Shown here in pieces: positions 30,879-40,400 of a stretch of 64,000 bases of DNA (its first letter is position 1; each line of letters starts with the position of its first letter). The stretch is from Tessaracoccus palaemonis (GTDB lineage: Bacteria > Actinomycetota > Actinomycetes > Propionibacteriales > Propionibacteriaceae): NCBI RefSeq assembly GCF_019316905.1, contig NZ_CP079216.1, forward strand, positions 1,116,001 through 1,180,000, written 5' to 3'. A program made the position numbers and the translations under genes. A model generated the notes under the pieces. It was not told where the DNA came from. It worked only from the letters and a program-made list of their open reading frames with translations, and did not search any database.

Positions 30879-31627
30879 AGCTCAAGCTACGTATCTGGCG
30901 TCAGGCCGGCGCCAACGCCGCCGGCAAGATGGTCGAGTACGACCTGGATGGCGTGTCCGAGGACATGTCGTTCCTGGAGATGCTTGACCTTCTCAACGAG
31001 CAGCTCACGAACGCGAACCAGGAGCCGGTGGCCTTCGACCACGACTGCCGCGAGGGCATCTGCGGCATGTGCGGCGTCGTCATCAACGGCGTCGCGCACG
31101 GCGGATCCGCCACCACCACCTGCCAGCTGCACATGCGTTCGTTCGCCGATGGCGCGACCATCGACATCGAGCCGTGGCACGCGGGCGCGTTCCCGGTGAT
31201 CAAGGACCTCGTCGTGGACCGCACTGCCCTGGATCACATCATCCAGGCCGGCGGCTTCATCTCGAGCAACACCGGGTCGGCCCCCGACGCCCACGCCACC
31301 CCGGCGCCGAAGCGGGAGTCGGACGTCGCGTTCGACAACGCGACGTGCATCGGCTGTGGTGCGTGTGTCGCCGCCTGCCCGAACAGCTCCGCCATGCTGT
31401 TCACATCGGCGAAGATCACGCACCTCGCGATGCTGCCGCAGGGCCAGCCCGAGCGCTACCGTCGCGTCAAGGCCATGGTCGCGCAGCACGACGAGGAGGG
31501 CTTCGGCAACTGCACCAACATCGGTGAGTGCGCCGCGGTCTGCCCCAAGGGCATCCCGCTCGAGTCCATCGCCCACCTCAACCGCGACCTCATCAAGTCG
31601 CTGTTCAAGGGCGACGGCAAGCAGTAG
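30875..31627 (+). CDS. sdhB: Succinate dehydrogenase/fumarate reductase iron-sulfur subunit
   Basis: A 250-aa electron-transfer subunit with three clusters. [10 protein letters not shown], plus a later cysteine, holds the [2Fe-2S]; [13 protein letters not shown] and [16 protein letters not shown] hold the [4Fe-4S] and [3Fe-4S] sites. GTG 30875 overlaps the sdhA stop as GTGA, with CGGAG a few nt upstream. A strong hairpin follows. Confidence 0.95.
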
Positions 31628-31651
31628 TCATCAGAGACTGAGCCACATCGC

Positions 31652-31677
31652 AGGGGCGGCACTTCGGTGCCGCCCCT
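31652..31677 (+). terminator. sdhCAB terminator
   Basis: An 11-bp perfect stem AGGGGCGGCAC/GTGCCGCCCCT closed by a stable TTCG loop, 25 nt after the sdhB stop. No T-run follows. Confidence 0.7.
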
Positions 31678-31718
31678 GACGTGTCCCCTGGGGATTTTCC
31701 CCTCTGGCGCCCCTCTGC

Positions 31719-31858
31719 CATAATGGAGAGTCGTTGCTCCCTGCCAGGGGGTGACAGCGGCGCGCCCGGGCTCCTGCCATGGGGGGTCCGTCCCGGACGA
31801 GTCGCATCGAAACGAATGGCCGCGGTGACCTATGGCACTGACGGAAAAGGTGAGAACC
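31719..31858 (+). promoter_or_regulatory. rplS promoter and leader
   Basis: CATAAT (31719-31724) is the best -10 in the gap between the sdhB terminator and rplS; the -35 is poor (TTTCCC at 17 bp). About 130 nt of leader follow, with several G-rich repeats. The leader ends in AAAAGGTGAGA, the rplS ribosome-binding site. Confidence 0.4.
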
Positions 31859-32206
31859 ATGACCAATCCCCTGATCCAGGAGATCAACAAGGCCGCGCTC
31901 CGCGACGACGTCCCGGAGTTCCGCGCCGGCGACTCCGTCAAGGTGCACGTGCGCGTCGTCGAGGGCACCCGGTCGCGTGTGCAGGTGTTCGCGGGCGTCG
32001 TCATCGCGCGCAACGCTGCCGGCGTGCAGGAGGCATTCACGGTCCGCAAGGTGTCCTTCGGTGTCGGAGTCGAGCGCACCTTCCCGGTGAACTCCCCGAT
32101 CATCGAGAAGATCGAGGTCGAGCGTCGCGGTGACGTCCGTCGCGCCAAGCTCTACTACCTGCGTGGGCTGCGCGGCAAGGCCGCCAAGATCAAGGAGAAG
32201 CGCTGA
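31859..32206 (+). CDS. rplS: 50S ribosomal protein L19
   Basis: A 115-aa large-subunit protein at the 30S/50S interface, with the usual [16 protein letters not shown] and [18 protein letters not shown] blocks. ATG 31859 gives the standard [12 protein letters not shown] start and has AAGGTGAGA upstream; an ATG at 31832 would add nine residues not typical of L19. It is monocistronic, ending at a 17-bp terminator stem. Confidence 0.95.
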   Translation: MTNPLIQEINKAALRDDVPEFRAGDSVKVHVRVVEGTRSRVQVFAGVVIARNAAGVQEAFTVRKVSFGVGVERTFPVNSPIIEKIEVERRGDVRRAKLYYLRGLRGKAAKIKEKR

Positions 32207-32241
32207 TCGTCCAGCGTCACCGACGCTGAACCTTCATCTCC

Positions 32242-32279
32242 CACGAGCCGCCGGGTCGAATCCGACCCGGCGGCTCGTG
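32242..32279 (+). terminator. rplS terminator
   Basis: A perfect 17-bp stem (CACGAGCCGCCGGGTCG and its complement) around AATC, 35 nt after the rplS stop. It is the strongest hairpin in the window. Confidence 0.8.
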
Positions 32280-32339
32280 TCGTCGTGACCCCGGTTCGCG
32301 GCGGTATGCTCAGACCCGACACCCGAAGAAGGACGATCC

Positions 32340-33119
32340 GTGGAATCAGGCACAACCTCCGGCGAGACTGACGCGCCCGAGCCGAAGGCCCCGTCCGTCG
32401 GGCGTCGGCTGCTCGGCTGGCTGCTGGAGGGCGTGCTCGTCGTCGTCGGCGCCATCGTGATCGCGACGCTGATCCGCACGTTCGTGGGGCAGATGTTCGT
32501 GATCCCGTCCGGGTCGATGGAGAACACGCTGCAGGTCAACGACCGTGTCCTGGTGGCGAAGTTCGGCGGCTTCCAGCGCGGCGACGTCGTCGTGTTCGAG
32601 GACCCCGGCAACTGGCTGACCCCCGTGACCGAGGAGCCCAACGCGATCAAGCAGGCCCTCGAGTTCGTCGGCGTGCTGCCGAACTCCGGGACCGAGCACC
32701 TCATCAAGCGCGTCATCGGGATGCCGGGCGACCACGTCCGTACCACCGACGACGGCAGCATCGAGGTCAACGGCCAGGTCCTCGACGAGACCTCGTACCT
32801 GTACGCGCAGGACGGCGTGCAGGTGGCCCCGAGCACCGTGCCGTTCGACATCGTCGTGCCGGCCGACCACATCTTCGTCATGGGCGACCACCGCAACGCG
32901 TCCAACGACTCGCGCTGCCGCCTGGCGGACGTGTCCCAGAACCCCGGCGAGAGCGCCTTCGTCCCGATCGAGAACGTCGTCGGTGCTTCCGTGGCCATCG
33001 TCGCGCCGCTGGACCGCCTCGCGACCTTCCAGCTGCCCTCGACCTACGAGACGGTGCCCGACGCGACCGAACCCGCCCCGGAGGATCCGGAGCTCATCCA
33101 CGTGGAGTCCGGCTGCTGA
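32340..33119 (+). CDS. lepB: Type I signal peptidase
   Basis: A 259-aa membrane-anchored serine/lysine protease that removes signal peptides. A membrane helix spans about residues 28-50, followed by the catalytic serine in IPSGSM (Ser59), the general-base lysine in IKRVIGMPGD (Lys123) and box E GDHRNASNDSR. GTG 32340 follows a GAAGAAGGA ribosome-binding site; a TATGCT at about 32304 is a plausible -10. The stop overlaps rnhB by one base. Confidence 0.94.
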   Translation: MESGTTSGETDAPEPKAPSVGRRLLGWLLEGVLVVVGAIVIATLIRTFVGQMFVIPSGSMENTLQVNDRVLVAKFGGFQRGDVVVFEDPGNWLTPVTEEPNAIKQALEFVGVLPNSGTEHLIKRVIGMPGDHVRTTDDGSIEVNGQVLDETSYLYAQDGVQVAPSTVPFDIVVPADHIFVMGDHRNASNDSRCRLADVSQNPGESAFVPIENVVGASVAIVAPLDRLATFQLPSTYETVPDATEPAPEDPELIHVESGC

Positions 33120-33751
33120 TGATCCGCCTCGGGCGTGGCGCCTACAGCTATGAGCGGGCGCTGGACCGCGCCGGCCTCGGCCCCGTCGCCGGAGCGGACG
33201 AGGCAGGGCGCGGCGCCTGCGCCGGGCCACTGGTCGCTGCCGCGGCCATCCTCGACCCGCGTCGGCCCATCGAGGGGCTCGACGACTCCAAGGCCATCAC
33301 CGCCAGGGCGCGCGACCGGCTCTACGACGTCATCCGTCGGGAGGCCGTCGCCGTCGCCGTCGCCGTCGTCGAGCCGGGGGAGTGCGACGAACTGGGCATG
33401 CACCAGGCCGACCTGCACGGCCTGCGACGCGCCGTCCTGCGCCTGGACGTGGCCCCGAGCTTCGTCATCACCGACGGCTTCGCCGTCGACGGCCTCGGCG
33501 TGCCCGCCGTGTCGATGTGGAAGGGCGACAAGGTCGCCGCCTGCGTCAGCGCCGCCTCGATCATCGCGAAGGTCACCCGGGACCGCATCATGGTCGACTA
33601 CGACGCCCTCTACCCGGAGTACGGCTTCGCGGTGCACAAGGGCTACTGCACGGCCGTGCACCAACGCGCCCTCGACGAGCACGGCCCCTCCGCTATCCAC
33701 CGGTGGTGCTTCGACAACGTCGTGCGGAGCGCTAGAGTGGTCCAATCATGA
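33119..33751 (+). CDS. rnhB: Ribonuclease HII
   Basis: A 210-aa enzyme that cuts RNA in DNA-RNA hybrids and single ribonucleotides in DNA. The GADEAGRGACAGPLVAAA motif has the catalytic Asp27 and Glu28; FVITDGFAV provides the next aspartate. ATG 33119 shares a base with the lepB stop. Its 3' end overlaps the DUF2469 start as ATGA. Confidence 0.94.
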   Translation: MIRLGRGAYSYERALDRAGLGPVAGADEAGRGACAGPLVAAAAILDPRRPIEGLDDSKAITARARDRLYDVIRREAVAVAVAVVEPGECDELGMHQADLHGLRRAVLRLDVAPSFVITDGFAVDGLGVPAVSMWKGDKVAACVSAASIIAKVTRDRIMVDYDALYPEYGFAVHKGYCTAVHQRALDEHGPSAIHRWCFDNVVRSARVVQS

Positions 33752-34071
33752 GCGCCGAAGACCTGGAGCAGTACGAGAGCAAGCTGGAGCTTGACCTGTA
33801 CCGCGAGTACAAGGACGTCGTCGGCATCTTCACCTACGCGGTGGAGACCGAACGCCGGTTCTACCTGTGCAACGCCGTCGACCTGAAGGTCCGCACCGAG
33901 GGCGGTGACGTGTACTACGAGGTGTCCATGGGCGACGCCTGGGTGTGGGACATGTACCGACCCGCGCGCTTCGTGAAGTCCGCCAAGGTCCTGACGTTCC
34001 GAGACGTCTCCATCGAGGAGATCGTCCACTCGGACCTGCAGGTGCCCGACCAGGACTCCCCGGCCTCCTGA
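33748..34071 (+). CDS. DUF2469 family protein
   Basis: A 107-aa acidic soluble protein beginning MSAEDLEQYESKLELDLYRE, with the DUF2469 core running through ETERRFYLCNAVDLKV. This actinobacterial family sits between rnhB and yraN and has no known function. ATG 33748 is inside the rnhB stop, and TAGAGT (33733-33738) 9 nt upstream could give an extra leaderless transcript from within rnhB. Confidence 0.9.
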   Translation: MSAEDLEQYESKLELDLYREYKDVVGIFTYAVETERRFYLCNAVDLKVRTEGGDVYYEVSMGDAWVWDMYRPARFVKSAKVLTFRDVSIEEIVHSDLQVPDQDSPAS

Positions 34072-34151
34072 CCCTGGATCTGTCCACAGCCGCGTAGCCG
34101 GCTGGCATTTGCGCGCCCGGATCCGCCATCACTGAGGTGGAGGTGGATGCG

Positions 34152-34523
34152 ATGAGCAACGCGCGGGCCGAGTTCGGCCGTAGAGGGGAGGACCTCGCCG
34201 CAGCGTATGTGGCGGGGCTCGGGTGGACGATTCTGACCCGCAACTGGCGCTGCCCGGAGGGCGAGGCGGACATCGTCGCGCTCGACCACGAGGCCGGGGC
34301 GTTGGTGGTCGTGGAGGTGAAGTCACGCTCGGGCCTGGGCTACGGTCATCCGCTCGACGCGATCACCTTCGAGAAGGCCAGGCGGCTGCGGCGGCTCGCG
34401 GCGATCTACGCGAAGGGCGCCCGGGCTCATGTGCGCCTGCTGCGGGTCGACGCGATCGGCGTCCTGTGGCCGCCGGGCAAGGACCCGGAGCTGATCCACG
34501 CCCGCGGGATCGAGGAGCGGTGA
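34152..34523 (+). CDS. yraN: UPF0102 (YraN) nuclease-like protein
   Basis: A 123-aa protein with the restriction-endonuclease-like fold of UPF0102: RRGEDLAAAYV, the acidic PEGEADIVALD and VVEVKSRSG motifs (D-ExK core). The role is uncertain; it is often linked to comM and dprA. ATG 34152 is preferred because a GAGGTGGAGGTGG purine stretch precedes it; GTG 34137 is an alternative. The stop overlaps the start of the broken comM. Confidence 0.88.
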   Translation: MSNARAEFGRRGEDLAAAYVAGLGWTILTRNWRCPEGEADIVALDHEAGALVVVEVKSRSGLGYGHPLDAITFEKARRLRRLAAIYAKGARAHVRLLRVDAIGVLWPPGKDPELIHARGIEER

Positions 34524-35697
34524 GGCCATCGGCATGGTCCGTCGCGCTGTCCGGCATCGACGGCGTGCCCGTGGAGGTGGAGGCGGCCAAAGGCGGCGGG
34601 CTACCCCGGACGCTGCTGGTCGGGCTGCCGGACAAGGCGCTGTCCGAGGCCAAGGACCGGGTCAAGGCCGCCGTCGCAGCCGAGGGGCTGCCGTACCCGC
34701 CCCAGCTGGTCACCATCAACCTGTCGCCGGCCAGCCTACCGAAGATGGGCTCGCACTACGACGTGGCCATCGCCGTGGCGGCCATGGCCGCGGAGGGCGG
34801 CGTCAGGCCCGGGCTGCTGTCGCGGACGGTGCTGCTGGGGGAGCTCAGCCTCGACGGGCGCGTGCGCCGCGTGCGCGGGGTGCTTCCCGCGCTGCTCGCC
34901 GCGGCCAGGGCGGGGTTCGACCACGCCATCGTGCCGACAGGCCAGCAGGACGAGGCCTCGCTGGTGCCTGGCCTGACCGTGTGGGGAGCCGGACGGCTGC
35001 AGGAGGTGGCGCTGATCCTCAACGGGAAGCCGGTGGACAACCCGACGGAGTCGGCGGACCCGTCCTGGCTGCCGGCCGAGGACCGCGCCGACGGGCACGC
35101 GGACCTGTCCGACGTCATCGGCCACGCGGACGGGCGCTTCGCGCTGGAGGTCGCCGCGTCGGGCAGGCACCACCTGTTCCTGCACGGCGCGCCAGGCGTC
35201 GGAAAGACGATGCTGGCCGCCAACCCCTGTCCCTGCGGCATGCACGGCGTGGCCGGGGCGGAGTGCCGCTGCGACGCCGTCAAGGTGCGCAGATACTGAG
35301 CGGCCCCATCATGGACCGGATCGATCTGCGGCACCACATGACCGGGGTCAACCGGGTGTTGGCCGACCTGGGGGAGTCCGCTCCCGAGCCCAGCTCCACG
35401 GTGCTGCAGCGGGTCCTGGAGGCCAGGGACCGGCAGGCGCGGCGACTCCGCGGCACCCCGTGGAGCACCAACGGCGAGATTCCCGGGCCGTACCTGCGCA
35501 GACACCTCCCGCTGCCGCAGGATCTCGGCGCCCTCAACAACGCCCTTGAGCGCGGCCAGCTGAGCATGCGCGGCGTCGACAAGGTCCTGAAGGTCGCCTG
35601 GACCCTGACCGACATGTCCGGCCGCGACGTGCCCGGCGGGCGCGAGGTGCGGGCGGCGCTCCAGCTACGGCTGGGCAGCGCGCGGAGCGCGGCGTGA
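34520..35697 (+). pseudogene. comM: comM (YifB Mg-chelatase-like AAA ATPase), broken twice
   Basis: ComM is a ~500-aa helicase aiding integration of donor DNA. The N-terminal part is clear from GTG 34520 (SVALSGIDGVPVEVEA, LVGLPDKALSEAKDRVKAA, Walker A GAPGVGKTMLA). Right after MLA the protein jumps to ANPCPCG, so by comparison with intact ComM about 115-120 codons, including Walker B, are missing. At 35297 the frame then meets TGA after CDAVKVRRY; the conserved LSGPIMDRIDL continues in the next frame to 35697, where homologues have a few residues more, consistent with loss of 10 (or 1) bases. Both lesions make the gene non-functional. Parent order yraN-comM-dprA is kept. Confidence 0.9.
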
Positions 35698-36806
35698 ACC
35701 GCGAACGGACGGCCCGGATGGGGCTCTGTGCCCTGAAGGCATGGAGTTCCCCGGCGCTGGCCAGGGCCTGGCAGGACTTCGGAGCGGCCGAGCTCTGGGA
35801 GGCGCTCGTCGCGGAGGGCGAGTCGTCGACGTTCGGGCGCCGGGCCGCGGTGGTCGATCCGGCGGCCGTCGCCGCGGCGGGAGAGGCGTGCGGGGCCCGG
35901 TTCATCATGCCGGGTGACGAGGAGTGGCCCGCGCCGCTGGCCGACCTGGAACACGTAGAGGTGGCGGGCATGGGAGGGACGCCGGCGGGGCTCTGGCTGC
36001 GGGGCGAACCCCTGGGCGCCGTGGACCGCGCCGTCGCGTTGGTCGGCGCCAGGGCCTGCTCGAGCTACGGAGAGCACACGGCAGTCGGGCTGGCCGCCGA
36101 CCTAGCCTCGGCGGGGCACCCGGTCGTCTCGGGGCTGGCCTTCGGGATCGACGCTGCCGCTCACCGCGGCGCGCTCGGCGCCGGCGGGGTCACGCACGCG
36201 GTGCTGGCGGGAGGCCTCGACGAGCCCTACCCCAGCGCCCACGCGCGCCTCGCCACGTCGGTGGCGGCCTCCGGGACCCTGATCAGCGAGCTGCCGCCGG
36301 GGGAGCGTCCGAGCAGGCACGCCTTCCTCGCGAGGAACCGGATCATCGCCGCGCTGTCGGGCATCGTCGTGGTGGTGGAGGCCGCCGCGCGGTCGGGGGC
36401 GAAGAACACGGCCTCCTGGGCCGCCGCACTGGGCCGACCTGTCGCGGCCGTGCCCGGCCCCGTCACGTCATCGCTGTCGGTCACCCCGCACCGGCTGATC
36501 CGCGACGCGGAGGCCACGCTCGTGACCACCGCCGACGAGGTCCGGGTGCTGCTCGCCCCCGTGGGCACGCTGCCCGAGCAGCCCTCGAGGGGGGAGTCCG
36601 TGCCCATCGACCGGTTGCCAGGACCGCTGCGCGAACTGCGGGAGGCGGTCGGCAGCGGGGAGCGGGTGACGGCGGCGCAGCTGTCGTCGCGGACGGGGCA
36701 GCGCATCATCGACGTGCTGGACGGGGCCCAGCAGTTGATCGAGAGCGGCTGGCTGCAGCTCAGCGGGGACGGGGAGTTCTCCCTCCCGTCCCGGCGGCTA
36801 GGCTGA
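35694..36806 (+). CDS. dprA: DNA-processing protein DprA
   Basis: A 370-aa protein that loads RecA on incoming single-stranded DNA. The Rossmann-like core is complete: VGARACSSYGEHTA, SGLAFGIDAAAHRGAL, GGLDEPYPSAH, SELPPGERPSRHAFLARNRIIAALS and GRPVAAVPGP (given here as separate blocks); a winged-helix-like domain forms the last ~80 residues. GTG 35694 overlaps the stop of the damaged comM. Unlike comM it shows no lesion, in keeping with DprA families kept in non-competent bacteria. Confidence 0.94.
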   Translation: MNRERTARMGLCALKAWSSPALARAWQDFGAAELWEALVAEGESSTFGRRAAVVDPAAVAAAGEACGARFIMPGDEEWPAPLADLEHVEVAGMGGTPAGLWLRGEPLGAVDRAVALVGARACSSYGEHTAVGLAADLASAGHPVVSGLAFGIDAAAHRGALGAGGVTHAVLAGGLDEPYPSAHARLATSVAASGTLISELPPGERPSRHAFLARNRIIAALSGIVVVVEAAARSGAKNTASWAAALGRPVAAVPGPVTSSLSVTPHRLIRDAEATLVTTADEVRVLLAPVGTLPEQPSRGESVPIDRLPGPLRELREAVGSGERVTAAQLSSRTGQRIIDVLDGAQQLIESGWLQLSGDGEFSLPSRRLG

Positions 36807-36811
36807 GGCGC

Positions 36812-37474
36812 ATGGCTGCGATCATCTTCGACCTCGACGGCACCCTGATCGACACGGAGGAGAGCTGGGACATCGTCCGGCGCGGACTGGCCCGCGACGC
36901 GGGGCTGGCCTGGCCGGATGGGGCCACGCAGGCGATGATGGGCATGAGCACGCAGGAATGGAGCGCCTACCTCGTCGACGCTGTGGGCCTCCCCGGGACG
37001 CCCGATGAGGCGGCCCGGCTGACCATCGAGGCGATGGCCGCGCACCACCGCGCCGGCGTCGACGTCCTCCCCGGCGCCGTCGAGGCGGTGCGGCGGATGG
37101 CGGACCGTTACCCGGTGGCGATCGCCAGCTCGTCGCCGCGGGTCCTGATCGACGCGGCCGTCGAGGCGCTCGGCATCGGCGACCTGCTGCAGGCCACCGT
37201 CTCGACCGAGGAGGTCGAGCGGGGCAAGCCCGCACCGGACGGCTACCTGAGGGCGTGCGAGCTGCTGGGCGTCGCGCCCGGCGAGGCCGTCGCCGTCGAG
37301 GACGCCCCCAACGGCATCCGCTCGGCGCTGGCCGCAGGCATGGCGGTCGTGGCCGTCCCCCCGCACTTCCACCCGCCGGGCGCCGAACTGCTGGCCGAGG
37401 CCACCGTGGTGGAGAGCCTCGACCAGCTCACGCTCGACGTCGTGGCGGAGGCGCTCAGCCGAGCCGCCAGCTGA
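36812..37474 (+). CDS. HAD-family phosphatase
   Basis: A 220-aa haloacid-dehalogenase phosphatase, beta-phosphoglucomutase-like: motif I FDLDGTLID (Asp7, Asp9), motif II IASSSPR, motif III GKPAPDGY and motif IV VEDAPNGIRSA. The helical cap is inserted after motif I. The substrate is a small phospho-compound, not further readable. ATG 36812 has TAGGCT (36799-36804) 7 nt upstream, overlapping the dprA end. The last 20 bp overlap the convergent gene. Confidence 0.9.
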   Translation: MAAIIFDLDGTLIDTEESWDIVRRGLARDAGLAWPDGATQAMMGMSTQEWSAYLVDAVGLPGTPDEAARLTIEAMAAHHRAGVDVLPGAVEAVRRMADRYPVAIASSSPRVLIDAAVEALGIGDLLQATVSTEEVERGKPAPDGYLRACELLGVAPGEAVAVEDAPNGIRSALAAGMAVVAVPPHFHPPGAELLAEATVVESLDQLTLDVVAEALSRAAS

Positions 37475-40400
37475 CCTGCCTGCCCAGCGTTCCCGTCAGG
37501 CGCTCCGGCGCCTCGGGGGAACTGGCGTCGGCCAGCGCCGACTGCATCGCCGAGATCTTCTCCACGATCCCGAGCCGCGCGGCCGCGGCCGCGTTGGTCG
37601 GCTCCTCCACGAACCGCTTCATCGCACCCACGGCCCGCTCCGCGTGCAGGGCCATCTGGTTCGCCTGCGTCAGCAGCCGCTCGGCGTACCAGGCGGACGC
37701 CAGCACGGTCTCGCGGTCGAACAGCGCCCGGAACTCCGGGTCCGCCAGCGTCCACCCCTCCGACGAGGCGCCGTGGGCCATGATCTCCAGCAGCGCCTTC
37801 AGCGGCGGGATGGCCAGGGCGATGGTGCCGTCGTCGAAGTAGGACTGGGCCACCCGCTGATGCGTCGTGACGATCGTGCGGACGGACTCGGCGTACGCGG
37901 CCTCGTCCTGCAGCTCCGGGCGCAGCATGTTCTCCGTGAACACCACGTGCGGGTGCATGAAGATGCGGCCGAAGTACTTCGTCTGGAACCGCTCCGTGAT
38001 GCGGTACCCGAGCCGGCTCGCCTCGATCAGCTCGTCGCCGACGCGGAAGTCGCCGATGCGCTCGAGCGCGCCCTCCTCGATCAGGTGGGCCGCGCTGCGC
38101 TCTGCGGGGGACATGCGCGAGAACAGCTCCGGGATCAGCAGCGAGATGTCGTGGTCGACACGCACGCTGGGGCCGATCACGCCGGCGGACGACAGCCAGC
38201 CGTCGTAGCCGGTCAGCGCGAAGGACAGGAAGGCCGCGTTGAGGTCGACGACCGACGGCAGCGCGTTGAAGGGCCCCTTCGTCATGGCGCCCTCGGAGCC
38301 GGCCCCGGTCGTCGACGGCGACTTGCCCGTCATCGACGAGATGAACTCCATGAAGAGCTCCGGCAGCTCCAGGTAGTGCAGCGGCGCGTAGCAGCACAGC
38401 GGCGGCACGCCCTCCTCCGCCGCGTTGTTGCGGCGGCCCGCCGCAACAACGTCGACGGGGAGCCGAAGATCCGCCGACACGGGCAGCCTGCGGAACATGT
38501 GGGCCGCGAGTTCCGCCCGCGCGGTCTCGTCGGGGCGGGAATGGTCGGGGCGCACCTGCAGGTATCGCGGGTTCTTCGACCTGGCGCCGTTCACGATGCG
38601 CGGGTTCGCGGAGCTGACGAAGAACGGGGCCTTCGCGTGGCCGTCGGCGACCTGGCGGATGAGGTCCTGCATCGGACGCGTGAACTGCGAGAACGCGATG
38701 GCGTCGTCCACGAGGGCCCGGGCGTCCTTGGTGGTCAGCGGCTCGAAGTTGCTGAGGAACGGGCCGCCGGCGATGTCCGCCTCCGCCTGCTTGTCGTAGC
38801 CGCGGTGGATGGCGTCGTCGGGGCGCTGGAACAGCAGCTGCTCGCAGTTGGTGACGTACTTGCGGGAGAGACCGTCCTCGCGCCCGGCCACCTCACCAGG
38901 CACCACGATGCTGGCGGTGATGTCGTCCTCGGTCTGCACCTTGGCCGCGGGGTGGAAGTCATGCCGCAGGCCGAACAGGCGCCACGAGCCGTCGGGGGCG
39001 AAGCCGACGCGCAGCATGTTCACGACGATCTTGTCGCCGTCGAGGCGGAGCGCGTGCCCGGCGCGGCCGTTGATGCGGCCGACGGAGAAGTGGCTGGCCC
39101 AGTCGCCGCCCCACTCGGGGCGGTAGAACCGCTTGACGACGAAGACCAGTTCCTTGATGTGATGCTCGATGCTCTCGAGCCACGCGTTGTACTCCTGCGT
39201 GTACTCGTCCGACGGGGTCAGCAGCTTGATGACGGACCCGACGCTGCGGTGGTCGGACAGCAGCGGACGGCTGTCCTTGTCAGGCGGCTGGATGAACCGG
39301 GTGGAGTAGTCGCGGTCGATGATGTCGGCGACTTTGACCATGTCGTCGGCGAAGTCCGCGATGTATGCGTTGCCCTGCACGAACGCGTCGGTGATGGACT
39401 TGGAGATCTCCGACTTGCCGCCGCCCGAGACCGTGGCGGGCTTGTGGCACGAGGTGGCGACGGGGGAGGTGCCGACCAGGGTCCACTGCTCTCCGTCGGC
39501 CGCCAGGTGTGTCAGCTCGACGATGTACCCGTCAGGGCCGATGTAGTGGGTCGCGGCGCGCAGCGGGATGCTGAACTGCTCGCCGCCCCGCTCCCAGGTG
39601 ACCGAGAGGTCGCGCAGCGAGAAGGTCGAGCGCTCGGGGACCAGCACGACGTCGGGGTGCTCGAGGTCGACGGCGTGGCCCTCGGCCTGCTGCTCGAACC
39701 GGTCGGCGTCGCGGGCGATGACCTCGTCGATGGTGTAGGTGGGGTCGGCGTACTTGTCGGTGAACGTCTGGCCGAGGTTGTAGCGGGGGAAGGCGATGGC
39801 GCCGCCCGAGTGCTCCTCCTCGACGCGACCCAGCAGGTTGGCCGAGTAGCTGATCTGTGCCTTGACCTCCTTCTTGCAGTAGCCGAAGTAGTTGTCCGCG
39901 ATCACGGTGACGATCACGCCGCGCTCGTCACGCGCGCACGCCTTGAACGCGGAGCCGCCGTTGTAGCGCTCCTCGGGGTCGCTCCAGCACATGCCGTCGC
40001 GCTTCTGGCGCTCGGTGGCGTCGTCGACGTGGGGGAGCCCGAGCTCCTTCTTCGTGAGCTTCGTGAGGTGCGGCGCCAGCACGACCAGGCCCGAGTGGCC
40101 CGTCCACGTCTCGGGGTTCAGGGAAGCGTCGTTCTCGGGCAGGTAGGGGTCTCCGCCGTTGCGGAAGATCCCCTCGACGAAGTCGAGGTTGGCCATCAGG
40201 GTCGCGGGCGCGAAGAAGCGCGTCTCCATCGACACCTCGTCGGTGTAGCCCGGCACGTTGGGCACGACGACGGGGCGCAGCAGCAGCGAGACCCAGCAGC
40301 GAGGCTGGGGTTCCTGCGCGGAGGTGTAGGGCAGGACCATGGAGTCCGCGGGCGGGTTGAAGGCGTGCTCCAGGAGCCGCCCGAACACGGCGCGGGGGAC

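Noticed and set aside
35240-35320. Programmed frameshift in comM
   Set aside because: No slippery heptamer or stimulator is visible at the shift, and the gene has already lost the Walker B region, so decay explains both lesions better.
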